64,000 bases of DNA, from contig JAPDOI010000021.1 in the NCBI GenBank assembly GCA_029168955.1, forward strand, positions 1,029,501 to 1,093,500, written 5' to 3'. The position numbers and the translations under genes were made by a program. Origin of the DNA: Aplectana chamaeleonis. Lineage: Eukaryota; Nematoda; Chromadorea; Rhabditida; Cosmocercidae. Shown here piece after piece: positions 1 through 11,985 of this stretch (positions are counted from its first letter, which is position 1; each line of letters begins with the position of its first letter). The notes under the pieces were generated by a model that saw nothing but the letters and a program-made list of their open reading frames with translations, did not search any database and was not told the origin of the DNA.

Positions 1-981
1 AATGAGGATAACATGAAAAACACGCTTTTCGACAGCACAGGAATTGAAATTGACGAGTCTAGTTGGAACTTTGATCGAAACTGCTGTATGCCTCATGTGC
101 GGCAGTTCGGAGGTGTGTCGAATGCGGAGCCGACGGGGAACTGAAAGTCTGCACACTCATCGCGGCGCCGACGCGATTTTGCCAAGGAGCCGTGTTGTCG
201 ACGCTACCTCTTCATCGAATTGCGGGGCCGAAATGAGGCTATCGCGGGGCCACTGCGTCACACTCCACCTTTCCACGATCGCGGAGCCGCCAATCAACTG
301 CCGATACCCCATCGGGATACCAGCGAGAATCTCGGGGCTATCGCGAAACCAGCGGTACCAATTTTCTCAGAGTCACGTCTTCACGTACCGTCAGAATCGC
401 TCAATGGAAGGGTAGATAATTTTTCGTCAACTGAAAAAGTCGACTTTTTATTCGAAAAGTCCACCATTTGAAAAAATTTTCAATTCGCCCAAGTATAGTA
501 CATAGACACCCCTTGGAGAGCATTATTTGGCTGCCATTACGCAACGAGTATTATTTGGCGGCTATTTCTCGGCCATTTCGCGACAACAAGCTATGTTACT
601 TCCCGACCATTTCTCGGCTATCGCGCAGAAAGCAGGCATTTCCTAGCTATTTATCGACTATTGATTGGGTGAAACTCTCAGAGCACGTCAGTGCGTCAGC
701 ACATTAGGAGTTGATGCAATCCTCATTGTGCCGAAGTACTGAGTACGTGAGCAGGGTTCGCGATAAAGTCGATTGTTGAGTTCCCTTCATGAGAATGCTG
801 GTCTCGCCTCCACAAAAACGAGAAAAGAGAAAGTGGCGGTAAAAACGCACAAAAAAGTTAAAACGGCTTATTAATTGGCGGGTGTTCGCCCGCCCCCCCC
901 CCTCAGCGGGATTCTCATAAATGCTGGATTTTTTCACACGCTATTCATGCTTTTGCGGAAGCAGTAAATGCCGTGGAAAAT
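1..981. other. Gene-poor repeat-derived flank
   Basis: I see no credible gene here. Positions 120-400 and 530-650 hold imperfect, scattered copies of a short GC-rich motif of the type tatcgcgg(g/a)gcc, the same motif that is dense at 56.45-57.0 kb. Positions 745-955 (agcagggttcgcgataaa, then a C-rich tract and gcgggattctcat) match one half of the TTAA MITE seen intact at 34551-34992. This part is therefore a decayed half-copy of that MITE. Confidence 0.5.
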
Positions 982-1042
982 CAGTAGAAAAATGAAAAAT
1001 CAGATGGTACCGTTATCAAACATCTGATTTCTCATTTTCTAC
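982..1042. repeat. Short hairpin at the edge of the 4.2-kb foldback
   Basis: A 22-25-base left arm ending in aatcagatg is followed by a short loop (gtaccgttatcaaa) and a near-perfect reverse complement beginning catctgatt. It abuts the left terminus of the large foldback element. It could be a stem-loop at the insertion point or a remnant of a different MITE. Confidence 0.6.
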
Positions 1043-1547
1043 AATACCGCGCGTATCTTTTGGTCATCCGGCGCGCTAGGGCGCCGGAGCGCGCCGTTTG
1101 GCGTCGTTTCTCCATAACTCGGTTCAAAGTTGTTCAATTTGAAAACAAACGTCAGATTAGAAATCAGCATGGAAAATGCGACCTAGTGAACGTGCAAATG
1201 TTTTAAAAAATTCCATAGGAGGGATTTTGGGTTACGGTAGCTATCGAATGTTTCCTGTGTCCAAAAGGATTGGCGATTGAGAGTAGTAGAATATGGTTTT
1301 TCAACATTTCCTTGTATTTATCACATTCCTTTTCCTTTTTTTTTAAACCTCTGAGTTCCTTCCGGAGCGTTCTGTCACCAATCTATCAAGAAATTTTTTA
1401 TACAAAACCACCATTCCTAACCACATGTGGACGTGAAGGTTATCGAACTACGAATTTCCTCTATATTGGTGCTCATTTTTAGAAAAGAATGCCACAATCC
1501 ATCGAGAATCTAGGTCAGAAGAAGTCATTCCGACATTTCGTCTTTAA

Positions 1548-2031
1548 AGGCACAGTACACCCTCTGATATGAATTTTGAAATTTTCATGTAATTGTGTGG
1601 AAGACCCCTCCTGTATAACACATGAAAAATGCGAGATCTTAAATCCTCTAAATAAGCGAGATATAAGCGACCACCACAGGCCCGACCCCCTTCGCTCACC
1701 ACCACAGGCCCGACCCCTTAGCAGAATTTTGAAGTCAATAGCGGCTCGATGGATGGATATATTCCAACAAGTCGTCGTTCTTCAGTCCATTACCAGACTG
1801 TCTCCTTATCCTAGCTTTCACTCAGGCAACGATTGCAAATGAAGAGAAATACAGGCCTGAGACAACTCGTCCACTAATTTTTCACCCTCAAAATCTAGGC
1901 AGCTTTGAACAGCCATAACTCTGTTCAAAGGGGGTCTTGGACGATTTCAAAGATACCACTGTGATCAGCGTGTGACTCTCTTCAAGATAAGCATAAAATC
2001 TGGAAATTAATTTTCTGGGTGTTCTGTGCCT
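1548..2031 (+). mobile_element. piggyBac-like TTAA MITE, subfamily A
   Basis: A 484-bp element begins AGGCACAGTACACC and ends in the near-complement GGTGTTCTGTGCCT. It is flanked on both sides by TTAA (1544-1547 and 2032-2035), the target of piggyBac-type transposases. It lies in the left arm of the 4.2-kb foldback. The right arm at about 4755-4765 lacks it and has an uninterrupted TTAG in its place, so it inserted after the inverted repeat existed. It is homologous along its length to the MITE at 36452-36929. No coding capacity. Confidence 0.85.
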
Positions 2032-3192
2032 TTAAGATGAAATTTTTTTTTCGGATATAAAGAAGGCCAGTTCTATGACAGCAATGCAGCTCTTGCCCTT
2101 TGCGGGAAGAAATCAGATTCAAAATCAGGTAGTGCAAGAAATCCTTTCGAAAAATCAACACTGGAGAATATTTCAAATTTTTAAAAAGTTGAAATTTCAT
2201 TTATGCTCCCAAATTTTATTTTCATACTAAAAACCTCCTAGGACACCAAGCATTTTTTAACAGCGCATGAATACGCTTGTTAGTCGTTCTAACGATGTGG
2301 AATTTGCCGACACATTCTAAACTTTAAAAAAAGAGATTGCAAAAATGAATTTTCATCAGGATTTCCTAGTTTGGACTCCATCCCAGACGCCTCTTGAAAC
2401 TACATAACTATGTTTCAAATTCCATTCATGAAATTCTTATGAAATCAGGTAATCCACAATTTCTTCGGCCACCAAGTACTAGCAGCTATAGTGAGGACCG
2501 AATATTTTCGAATAATCCGTTCAATCGATTTTTCGCCTCTATCTCGAAACGGTTTGGGCTCTCTTTGATTTTCAGACACCAAGTAAGAGGGAAACTTTCC
2601 AGAATCCATGGCGAAGTAAAAGTTTTCGCATTCACAGGATCAAAATTATCAGTTATTCAAAAATGTTCGAATATTCGATTTTTTTTTCGAAGCTTGAGTA
2701 CTGCTTGACGTCTGGAAATGAAAAACAGCGCGAAGCCATTCTGGCTTTGGAGTAAGAAAAAAGATTTATTGATTTAATCGAAATTATTCGGTCCTCACTA
2801 TACTAGCCGCTAAGGTCTCACCAGCGACCTTTGCCTAGAGCCATATTCAGAGGGCTCTCGCGGCCGTTGCAGGCGCCGTCAGCCGGAATCATCCCGCTGT
2901 CCTAGACTGATAATACAACAGGTCTGGAAACGGCCTTCACTCCTTCTCAATACCGCTTTGTGCTTCAAAAAGCGTTCACGGTGAAGGGAGAAAAAAATTA
3001 AATTACGGGTGGTACAATTATAGGAAAACATTAAAACAGTGCAGTGAAAAGGTAGTAGTTTGAAGTGTCCCATAGTTGATATGGGCCTTTTATAGATCGA
3101 TCATGATCTCAAATTCTTCTGATTTGTGGTAGGTATGACGCAGGGATCGGTATGACGGACCATCATAGCATTCAATTGAGGAAAAGGCCAGT

Positions 3193-3460
3193 ACATGGAT
3201 TGGAGCAGTTGGCGTGCGCGCCGCCAATGGGTGAACGTTGCGGGTTCAGTTCTTACGTTAGCCCATTGTTTTTGCATTTAACTGCGCCTGTTTCATCACA
3301 TCATAGGTTTGATAGCTCACGTTAACATGTGCAGGTTGGAGTAGTTGGCGTGCGCGCCGTTGTGATAAGAACGTCGCAAGTTCGTTTACCATGCAGCATC
3401 GTAGTTTTTGCGTTGAAGGGTGTTTCATCGTGGCAAACACGGAGGAAACATATGACATTA
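3193..3460. repeat. About 131-bp direct duplication in the foldback spacer
   Basis: Two diverged tandem copies lie in the spacer between the arms. Both carry agttggcgtgcgcgccg (about 3208 and 3341), then tttttgc-rich and gtttcatc segments in the same order. They look like an old tandem duplication. Nothing else in the 785-bp spacer is recognised. Confidence 0.6.
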
Positions 3461-5390
3461 GTATTCGTTGTAATGTCTTCTCACGAAATATTTCTCGTGT
3501 TGTTGTGAAAACACGAGGTGGTTTAGTACAAGCCCCAGACCCTCGTCTTTGGGCTGGAGTAGTTCTCTTGGCCCTCTATCAAGAAATGGCCTTACTTGGG
3601 GTTCAACTGTGAATTGGATTTTTTGCGATTTTCGTGAACGAGTCTGGGCTATGAAATGTCAAATTTCAGATAAATTCAAAATATGCTTCCTATTCGAGTG
3701 AGAGGAGAAAAAATACACTCAAGCCCCGAAATGGGGGTCCGAATTCATAAACCAGCCCAGATTATTGGATACGGTTAGCTTCTGAAAGTTTGCATTAATG
3801 GGTGGCGATTCCGGGTTGCTCGATTTCACTGTTTTAATGTTTTCCCATAATTGTACCACCCGTAGTTTGGTTTTTTAAGCCTTCACCGTGAACGCCTTCT
3901 GAAGCACAAAGCGGTATTGAGAAGGAGTGAAGGCCGTTTCCAGACTTGTTCTAAGGTCAGTCTAGTAGGACAGCGGGATGATTCCGGCTGACGGCGCCTG
4001 CAACGGCCGCGAGAGCCCTCTGAATATTGCTCTACGCAAAGGTCGCTGGTGAGACCGTAGCGGCTAGTATAGTGAGGACCTAATAATTTCGAATAATTCA
4101 TTTTTTTGCTTCAAAGAAAGAGTGGCTTCGCGCTGTTTTTTTTATTCCCAGACGTCAAGCAGTACTTAAGCTTTCCAAAATTGATGGCAGAGTAGAAATC
4201 TTCGCATTCACGGAATCACAATTGTCACTTATTCGAAAAAAAATGAATATTCGAACATTTTCGAATAACCGATAAATAAACAAAAAAAAAAAACTCAAAT
4301 AACTCGAAAATATTCGGACTTCACTATAGCAGCTGGTACTTGGTGGCCGAAGAAATTGTGGATTACCTGATTTCATAAGAATTTTATGAATGGAATTTGA
4401 AAAATAATTAGTTCCAAGAAGTGTCGGCAAATTCCACATCGATAGAACGACTAACAAGCGTATTCATGCGCTGTTAAAAAATGCTTGGTATCCTAGGAGG
4501 TTTTAGTATGAAAATAAAATTTGGGAACATAAATGGAATTTAAACTTAAATTTAGAAAAATTTAAACTTAAATTAAAAATTTTGAAATATTCTCAATTGT
4601 TGATTTTTCTAGAGGATTTCTTGCACTACCTGATTTTGAACCTGATTTCGTCCCGCAAAGGGCAAGAGCTGCATTGCTGTAATTTTCACATGCCTGGTAA
4701 AATTTGCCATGGAACCGGCCATCTTTATATCCGAAAACAAAAAATAATTTCATCCTAAAGACGAAATGTCGGAATGACTTCTTCTAACCTAAATCCTTGA
4801 TGAAGTGTGGCACTTTTTCTGAAAATAATCGCCAATATAGAGGAAATTCGTAGTTCGATAACCTTCACATCCACATATGGTTAGGAATGGTGGTTTTGTA
4901 TGAAAAATTTCTTGATAGATTGGTGACAGAACGCTCCGTAAGGAACTCAGAGGTTGAAAAAAAGTATACGAATGTGTTAAATGCAAGGAAATGTTGAAAA
5001 ACCATATTCTACTACTCTCAATCGCCTATCCTTTTGGACACAAGAGACAATCGATGGCTACCGTAACCCAAAATCCCTCCTATGATATTTTTAAGACATT
5101 TGTACGTTCACTAGGTCGCATTTTCCATGCTGATTTCTAATCTAACGTTTATTTTCGAAATAAACAACTTTGAACCGGGTTATTGAGAAACGACGCCAAA
5201 CGGCGTGCTCCGGCGCCCTAGCGCGCCGGATGAGCGCGCCGGATACGCGCGGTATTGTATTGACAAACCGAGACATTTGCCGGTTCGCAAAAGTATGAAT
5301 AGGGTGTAAGAGCAAGACGAAAGGCGGCAAGGCAAGCATTTATGAAAATACCAGCCGTCCTGCGGGCTCCGCCCGCCTGATGGCTAGTTC

Positions 5391-5439
5391 AAAGGGCGGG
5401 AGCTCTGCGACCGCCAGTCGCGGAGCTCCCGCCCTTTGT
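5391..5439. repeat. GC-rich 22-bp-stem hairpin
   Basis: The arm caaagggcgggagctctgc, extended by gac, faces its complement with one mismatch across a 5-base loop (cgcca). It lies just outside the 4.2-kb foldback, at the start of a decayed copy of the 41.5-kb foldback family. It could fold as RNA or as extruded DNA. Function unknown. Confidence 0.75.
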
Positions 5440-5449
5440 ACCTTTCGCT

Positions 5450-5925
5450 GTGGCAGTGCGCTGCACAGCCACAGCGACAGAGGCAGCGACAGGCTTCGGC
5501 ATATTTGCAGTATATCAGCCCTCTGCGACACGTCCCTGAGACAGACGCGCGATAAAGGGTTTTGCAGAGTTGCAGCTGCCGACAAGTGGTCGCCGAGCGT
5601 CACCTTTGACGCGGCGACAAAAATGTTTTCGAACATTCAGTTGCCGCTTGCTGACAGTGACCCAGGACCGTCGCGGCGTTAGAACACTATGATGCCCTCT
5701 CGTCACTCTTCACGCTGCGACGGTCGCTCGCGTTGCCGAATGTAATCGATAATGCTTCATCCAACGCTGTTCGTCGTCGCGAGCAACGTCGCCACTTGAA
5801 CTCTGCTGGCCCCTCAGGTGTCCCTACGACGACCGATCCCGTTGCTTTGATGCGAGTCCCGCTGCGATTTGTGCTAGATTGCATGCCTGTGGCTCATGAC
5901 AGCGACAAAGTATACCATATTCCTA
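5450..5925 (+). mobile_element. Decayed copy of the 41.5-kb foldback family
   Basis: The segment shares blocks with 41503-41987: cacagcgacag / ggcagcgacaggcttcg near 5465-5500, and a 3' block from about 5815 to 5925 containing acgacgaccgat, attgcatgcct and gcgacaaagtataccat. The right terminus is preserved. The left terminal repeat (atggtatactt) is not visible, so the copy is 5'-truncated or replaced. No coding capacity. Confidence 0.7.
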
Positions 5926-7029
5926 ATTGTATTTATTCTGTCAATTATCGACTATTTTTCCCAGAGGTTGATTTCTTCATCATTTTGTTTTTGCGTTCCG
6001 AACAGGGTACAGCACGGGATGTGGACAACGCCAACTGTACTCAGACCCCCCAAGGAGCAAAACTGGTGATTTTCTTAGACCTCCCCCAGAAGCGTTGACT
6101 GGTCAATTTTTGACGAATTTATCAGACCAGCTCCACAGACTTTTATTTGTTCATTTTTCTGTTGTTAAATTCATATTCAACCTGAGGAAAGCCTTATCAT
6201 ATTTTTAACCTTTACGATAAGTCAGTTACAACAAGATTTCATGTAAACTTGACGGTTTAATCGAACTCTTCGCTGAACATGCCTTCTAAAAGTGTTACCC
6301 CCATTCAGAATGGTTCACTATCAGAGCGGAGCTGGGCACGCGTCCCGGTTAACCTTAGGGGGGTGCATATTGGACGTTGCAGAGAGGGCAAAGGGGGGTG
6401 CCTAAACCGAACACCAAAAAAGAACGAAGTGCATGTTCTGTCGAATATCAGGAAAAAAATACACACTATTCTTCTGAGTTGCCATATCTACTTCTCCGCT
6501 TTTTGAGGCGAACACTTGAAGAATGCAAATTATAGATAGAGATGCAGGTTGTGTTCGCAATAATTCATGTTTGCTGTCGAAGTTTGTTTTGATGAAAGAA
6601 AAAACACTACTCTGTTATCTTGTAGCAAGTAAGGACTGATGTAGCGTCATGTTGCTTTGGTTCAACGTTCATAGACTACGCGGGTAGCTACCAATTCGAG
6701 GCAAAGATACAAAGACAGCACCCAGGAAAGCTATCGTTCTAGCTCAAAAAATGATTGGCGAACTGATGTATGGCCTAGGTCGCTCATTTTGAGCCGGTCG
6801 CAGCAAGGCTTATCGGGCTTATCATGTCAAAATCTCCTCATCATTGTTGTATTTTGCCATGACCGACCGCTCCGCTGCTTACTCCACCCGGACTCATCCG
6901 AGCAGGCTAGGATTTATTTCGACAGTTTAAAAGTACAGATAGCACAGTCAGCATCACAACTAGTCAATAGATTTTAATTCATGAGAATGCGAATTATGAA
7001 GAGAGCCAACTGTAAAGACTGCAAGTTCC
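5926..7029. other. No gene recognised
   Basis: Mostly AT-rich sequence without a supported coding region. Positions 6330-6420 contain gctgggcacgcgtcccgg and ggggtgcatatt, related in inverted or direct sense to 8325-8400. This suggests the flanks of the next foldback are themselves repeated. Nothing else stands out. Confidence 0.5.
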
Positions 7030-7925
7030 TATGAAAGAAGCGAATGACAGTGTCGTCCTCATTCAGAAGTACCCTGTACATAAAAACCAGAGTTTTGTCC
7101 ACCTTGAATGCCGTAATCTCTCTTGCCGTGAGATAAGGTGTTTGTCCGCAGCTGCACAGCGCGCAATGGAGTAGACGCGCACACAATATTAATTAAAAAA
7201 TGTATTTTATTACAGAACGGGGCGGAGAAAATGATTGAGACTAGAGTAAATGGAAGAAGGCAGAAATAGGCTACTTCCAATGTATCCACTATAGAAATTT
7301 AATGTAAACAAACTAAGTTGGAGCAGAGTGAACTTTTTGGACTTGATAAGGTTCATTCAAATGAACCTAGTTGATTAAAAACACCAATAAACATAGAACT
7401 AAGAGCATTGGGAGAAAGAGGATAATCCGGCAAACATTTGAATAGCAATAAGTTCAATATTGAATGTGACTTAAGGTCCATAAAATTCGTCACGGTTTTG
7501 TCCCGGTTTTCGGGGTAAAACCGGGACGAGATTTAAGGTCCTTAAATCACATTAAAAACCGATCCTAATAAAACTAAAATGTTTGCCAGATTCACTTCTT
7601 TCTCACAATATCCTTTGCTCTCTTTATAATGCTAAATTCGATCATATTTACAGCAGCTCTAACTTTGTTGATTTACATTAAATTTCTAAAATGGGTACAT
7701 TCAGAATAGACTACCTTTACTATCTTCTATTTTCTTCAGTTTCAACCCTTTTCTCCTCCCCGTTCTGTAATAAAAAATACATTTTTTATTAATATTGTGT
7801 GCGCGTCCACTCCCGTGTACGCTGTGTAGCTGCGTACAAACACCATATCGCACGGCAAGCCGAATCTTCAAGGGATTGCATTGCGGCATTCTAGGGGGGC
7901 AAAACTCGGGTTTCCCACTCCCTAC
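7030..7925. mobile_element. 900-bp foldback centred near 7515
   Basis: Sequence from about 7030 to 7500 is mirrored by 7520 to 7925. Matching blocks include tgtgcgcgtccac near 7797 and its complement near 7175, the ttctgtaataaaaaat block at 7760 / 7205, the ttacattaaatttct block at 7670 / 7300, and the aaatgtttgcc block at 7577 / 7432. The centre is a perfect small hairpin, gtcccggtttt ... aaaaccgggac. No protein is encoded; the open frames in the two arms only mirror each other. Confidence 0.75.
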
Positions 7926-9290
7926 GCATCACGCGCATCCTAACATTGTTCCACAACACAAAATAGTTCTGATTTCCACATCAGAACAACCAAACACAGA
8001 TTAACTAATCCTTCATAGGTTTATGAAAACCTTCGACAGGAAACATTAATTATCGCAATAGTAGTAATTCTCTTGTCTGTAATTGTTCAATTGTTTTGTA
8101 ATGAAATTTTTTTATCTTTTGTCATAACTTACCGTCTTGCTAACAATTTTTCCTCATGGGATTGTTTTGAAGTTTAGAAATTACACTACCTTTTTTGTTG
8201 ACATTTTCGGAAATCTCTCTAGTCAGCGCTTTGTTTAAAACTCTTGTTTATCGAAATCAGGAAGTCAAAATCATGGCTGTTGTGCTCAACTTTTTTGGAA
8301 AATAGCCGATTTAAATTTTCCATAGGGGGGTGCCTAAAAATTACCGGGCTAAGTGGGGTGCATATTCAGAATCGCCATGCCGGGACGTGTGCCCAGCCCT
8401 GGCTCGGACCCATCTCCCTCCATCCTTGCGCAGCTCAGACCCCCAGCCCGGATATGCACACCGCGCGACGTACCCTGGGTCCAAAGCGATTAATCAGGTG
8501 ACTTTGCCACAGTTTCGGTTGGGTAGAAAATTTAGCTTAGGATTTAAGAAGTCGGATGTTCGAAAAAGTGCGATATCCGACCATAGCCGTAAAGTCGAAT
8601 ATTCGACTCAGGGTAAGGCATGCCCTAAGTATCGGCCCGTCGGATGTGCGGTCCCCTCCATGTTGGAAATTCTTGCGGCCTCCTCCAACCTAAAGTGGTA
8701 GTGCCTGTACCACGCCTAGAGAGTAAATTGTACTGGAATTCAAATATGTGATGAAAAATGGATAATTATGAGGAAACTTTACAATTATGATGTCTTTTTG
8801 GCAACATCTCCAACATAATACGCGTTTTCTTGCCTTCATATGCACTAAGTCAAGACACTTTTTTAAGGCAACTTTGACGCCCCGGTAAATACACAGATCG
8901 CCTCTCGCTCGGACGCAAAAGGTCTGCGATTGATGATGAGTAAAATCCTTGCGGCCCCTCGCTTCCTCAGTACCTAGAGCTGCGGCCCCCTTGGTTATGA
9001 TAACCGAGGGTGCTCGACCCTAATTCGACATAAATTCCATTTGCAACAAGTATACTAACCATGAAATCGGGTGTCCTAAATCGCTGGGTAGTGAAGATAT
9101 GGATGAAGTCGTTGTTTTTGAAACAATTTTGCAAAATATGAAAAAAACCCAAAGACCTCTTCCCCTCTAAGGCATTTCATTTTTAAACAAAGCGATCCCA
9201 ATACTTTTAACTTTTTTTTAGGAGTGAAACCCGTTCAACTCTTCTAGCGATGATGGCGTTGAAAGACACGAAGACGTGTTATTTTTTTCT
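7926..9290. other. No gene recognised
   Basis: The segment around 8325-8480 is GC-richer and shares short blocks with 6330-6420 (ccgggacgtgtgcccagc against its complement). The remainder is AT-rich and shows no supported exon, RNA gene or terminal repeat. Confidence 0.4.
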
Positions 9291-9294
9291 ACTA

Positions 9295-9425
9295 TTTACG
9301 TGTATACCTATTGTATAGAATACCGTATATATGCCGTGTGTTGTATATAATACCGTATGTATGTCTATAATATGTTGTACATAATGTAGTCTTGTATACC
9401 TGTTGTATATTCATTGTGTTTTTAT
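9295..9425. repeat. TA-rich imperfect tandem repeat
   Basis: Imperfect repetition of ttgtata(n)ataccgtat and related strings, with gtatacctattgtata near 9301 and gtatacctgttgtata near 9396. Short unit, low complexity, no coding potential. Confidence 0.55.
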
Positions 9426-9479
9426 GATTTTTCGTGTATTTACGGCTTTTGATACATAAATTTCTCTCCCGCCGAGGTT

Positions 9480-10068
9480 TTTTATTGTTATGGAAAGCTC
9501 CTACTGACTTAATGCTGAGTTACATGTTCGCTTAGAAACCTTTGGGAAACTGAATGTAAGTAACCCGTTACATAGGAACAAAGGCTGAAAATAGCTTATT
9601 TGAAAAGGATAAATCAAGCTACATTTACCTCAGCAGTAGGTGAAATGTTGCCTTGAGGTAACATTTCTGCATCCTAAAGGTAAGTTACTTGAACGCTAAA
9701 AGTAAGTTACTTGTTTGCTAGAAGTAAGTTACTTGTATGCTAGAATTAAGTTACTTGTATGCTAAAATTAAGTTACTTATATGCTACAAGCAAGTTACTT
9801 GTATGCTAAAAGTAAGTTACTTGTCTACCAAAAGTAAGTTACTTGTGTGCTAAAAGTAAGTGAGTTGTGACATAAAAGTAAGTTACTTGCGACTTGTGCG
9901 AAGTAAATTACGTGAGGCATAAGTAAGTTACATGAAACTTCAAGTAACTTACTTTAAAGTGACATTTAACTTGATTCAGCAAGTAATATACATTGGCCAA
10001 TTTATATTACACGTATATTAATTCAGGCCTTTTATATTGCATGTAATATGTTTTCATTTTTCTGAGTA
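9480..10068. mobile_element. TTACTTG-rich element with a 22-bp tandem array
   Basis: Positions 9670-9900 consist of about ten copies of a roughly 22-bp unit around the palindromic core aagtaagttacttgt. The right edge ends in atgttttcatttttctgag (10048-10066), the terminus shared with copies near 29.4, 30.4-31.98 and 59.2-59.9 kb. The stretch gcaagtaatatacattgg (from 9979) is the unoccupied counterpart of the site hit by the mariner at 30675. Non-autonomous; superfamily not assigned. Confidence 0.7.
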
Positions 10069-10355
10069 GATCGAAATATGCACGGTAATTCTCAATAGAA
10101 CGAGATTTGCATACTTTTCCCAACCTTTAACAAAGTGTTTGTTAATGGTTGGTAAAAGTATAACACGGGCACGGCTTATTCGGATTTTGTTCTTTTTGTC
10201 GATTTTTGAAAACGAAATAAAAAAGGATAATGCTGAATAGGTGAAAAAATAAGTATCTCTCAAAAAGGTGAAATAAATACCAGATAGCAGCAAGTTTTTC
10301 GGCTCATACTCGTGAGGGAAGAAAATATGGATGTCGGAGAACTCGCACCCGTCCA

Positions 10356-10675
10356 GGGGTCGTATTCGCCAACAACCCGCCGAGGAAAGTCGAAGGGAAG
10401 CGGAAGGGATGATACCGCGCGCGGTAGAGGAGCAGATCAACCCATCTTACACCGTAAGATGGAAATGCAAACTGTGTTACGCATCGATATCACTGTGAAA
10501 AGATAAAGACTCCATCGCGAAGCGGCCATTCTTCAGCTATGCGATTCGAAAAAATCCGGCGGTCGCGAGGGAAGCCAAGGGAGGCAAGAGGTGGCCGTGG
10601 AGCGCGCATTTTGTACTGAAATTTCACCTCATCTACCCTTCGACTCCCCGGCGGGTCGATGGCGAATACGACCCC
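10356..10675. mobile_element. 320-bp MITE with GGGGTCGTATTCGCC termini, copy 1
   Basis: The ends are ggggtcgtattcgcc and ggcgaatacgacccc, perfect complements, continuing inward with cccgccg blocks and a weaker foldback. A second copy in the opposite orientation lies at 60189-60510. The matching position of 2-kb repeat copy 2 (about 44450) is unoccupied, which confirms both ends. Any target duplication is no longer than one or two bases. No coding capacity. Confidence 0.85.
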
Positions 10676-11048
10676 AGAAATTCTCACTCACCTTGAACAT
10701 CGCAACAAGCGAGGGCCCCCTCCCTCTCCAAATCAAAGGGCCAAGTTGTCTGGAGGATTGAAAATCCACACAAAGTCGGATTTCTAACTCATCTTATTTT
10801 GCATGTATAGAGTTATCTAATAACGCGGCGGGGGGTACTTTCATAAAATCAGAAAATGTCGATGTAACAAATTCACGAAAAGCGAAAAAAAAGCTAAGAA
10901 TCACGCCTAATCGAGAAATTCCGCGAACACTATTATCAACTCAGACAGTAACACCGAAGGAATCGCGGGCGCGTGGTGGGCCGAACAACTCCCATCTCGC
11001 TTTACGACCACTATAGCGAGATGGGAAGAAGCCGGCATAGAGATACTG

Positions 11049-11192
11049 CTTTAGTGCTGCCCGCGATCCGACCGAGGAACTCCGCATAGCCCCAGGGAGC
11101 GTTTTTCTTAACGCCCATTTACCTACCATGCTCCCGCTATCCACTCGGAAGGGTCTTTCAGCGCCGTCGGTCCAACCGGTCTTACTATATGG
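11049..11192 (-). other. 144-bp near-invariant core of the 2-kb repeat
   Basis: Aligned by eye with 43945-44088, this block differs at one base in 144, while the sequences on either side differ every few bases and contain indels. Read on the minus strand it is open in one frame for 48 codons (starting P-Y-S-K-T-G-W and ending A-A-L-K), and the single difference changes Glu to Lys. It also contains gggcgttaagaaaaacgctc, a small hairpin. Next to it, at about 11000-11033, is a perfect hairpin cccatctcgct ... agcgagatggg. Protein, structured RNA and gene conversion are all possible. Confidence 0.6.
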
Positions 11193-11774
11193 TTCCAAGG
11201 GCCCTATCGATACTCTGGGACTCTCAGCGCTATTCATCTCAAACTTCTGTATCTCATGGGTGCGATCTGATGAAGAGTTCCTTTTTACTGAAAGGATTCA
11301 GTGATCAAATTTAGCTTTTTGAAGCGTCTGATAAAGGTCAGCGACAGCGATTTTCGTCGGTAGAGGTTTGGCAATACCTCATAATATTCAAGTCTGACCA
11401 CAGACTTCCTACAGTTAGACGAAATTCCAATCACGCTCATAGTCATAACGACGTGATCCAGAGGACTGTTTTCCTCTTACGAGAGTTTTTTTATGATGTG
11501 AATGTTTATGGATTTTAGATAAATTTGGCTTAAAAAAGTTTCCAATATAAGCAGCAGAACTGCCGGTTACACCTAAACACCGTTTTCAATAATTATATTT
11601 TGCCATAACTCACCGCTCCGCTGCTGCGTGCCGATATCGATGAGCCCTGCCTGAGCGGAATATTGAAAATATTGAGCAGTTCAAAAGCTTTCGACGCCAT
11701 GTTTAAAAACTGCCTCTTCAAAGCAGCAGAGTGGCAAAACTCTGAATTCGGTAGGCCCGTAGTTAAATTAATTC

Positions 11775-11985
11775 TTTCACTCGAAATTATTGGATTATCG
11801 ATATTCATTCATTCGAAATCGAGAATCGAATATATTCATTCATTCGTTTATTCGAAAATTTTGAAGTCGAATATATTCATTCATTCGTTTATTCGGAAAA
11901 ATTGAAGTCGAATATATTCATTCATTCGTTTATTCGAAAAATTTTAATTCGAATATATTCATTCATTCATTCATTCGGTCCGTTT
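11775..11985. repeat. 46-bp AT-rich tandem repeat (tcattcattcg type)
   Basis: About four units of roughly 46 bp, each with cgaatatattcattcattcg followed by tttattcg. They form the distal end of 2-kb repeat copy 1. Copy 2 has the same motif in fewer units at 42510-42600. Confidence 0.8.

Larger units (their letters stand above)
1040..5259. mobile_element. 4.2-kb foldback (long inverted repeat) element
   Basis: Two long arms are reverse complements of each other: about 1040-3041 on the left and 3827-5259 on the right, separated by a spacer at 3042-3826. The outer termini read tacaataccgcgcgtat and its complement. Matching landmarks run through both arms: the GC-rich block near 1055-1110 / 5190-5245, the block at 1160-1330 / 4980-5150, the block at 2415-2500 / 4315-4395, and the block at 2755-3041 / 3827-4080. 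No transposase is visible, so it is non-autonomous. The left arm is longer because a TTAA MITE has been inserted in it. I see no clear target duplication. The family is not recognised. Confidence 0.8.

Noticed and set aside
9670..9900. Telomeric repeat
   Set aside because: The unit aagtaagttacttgt is not the nematode TTAGGC repeat and the array is internal.
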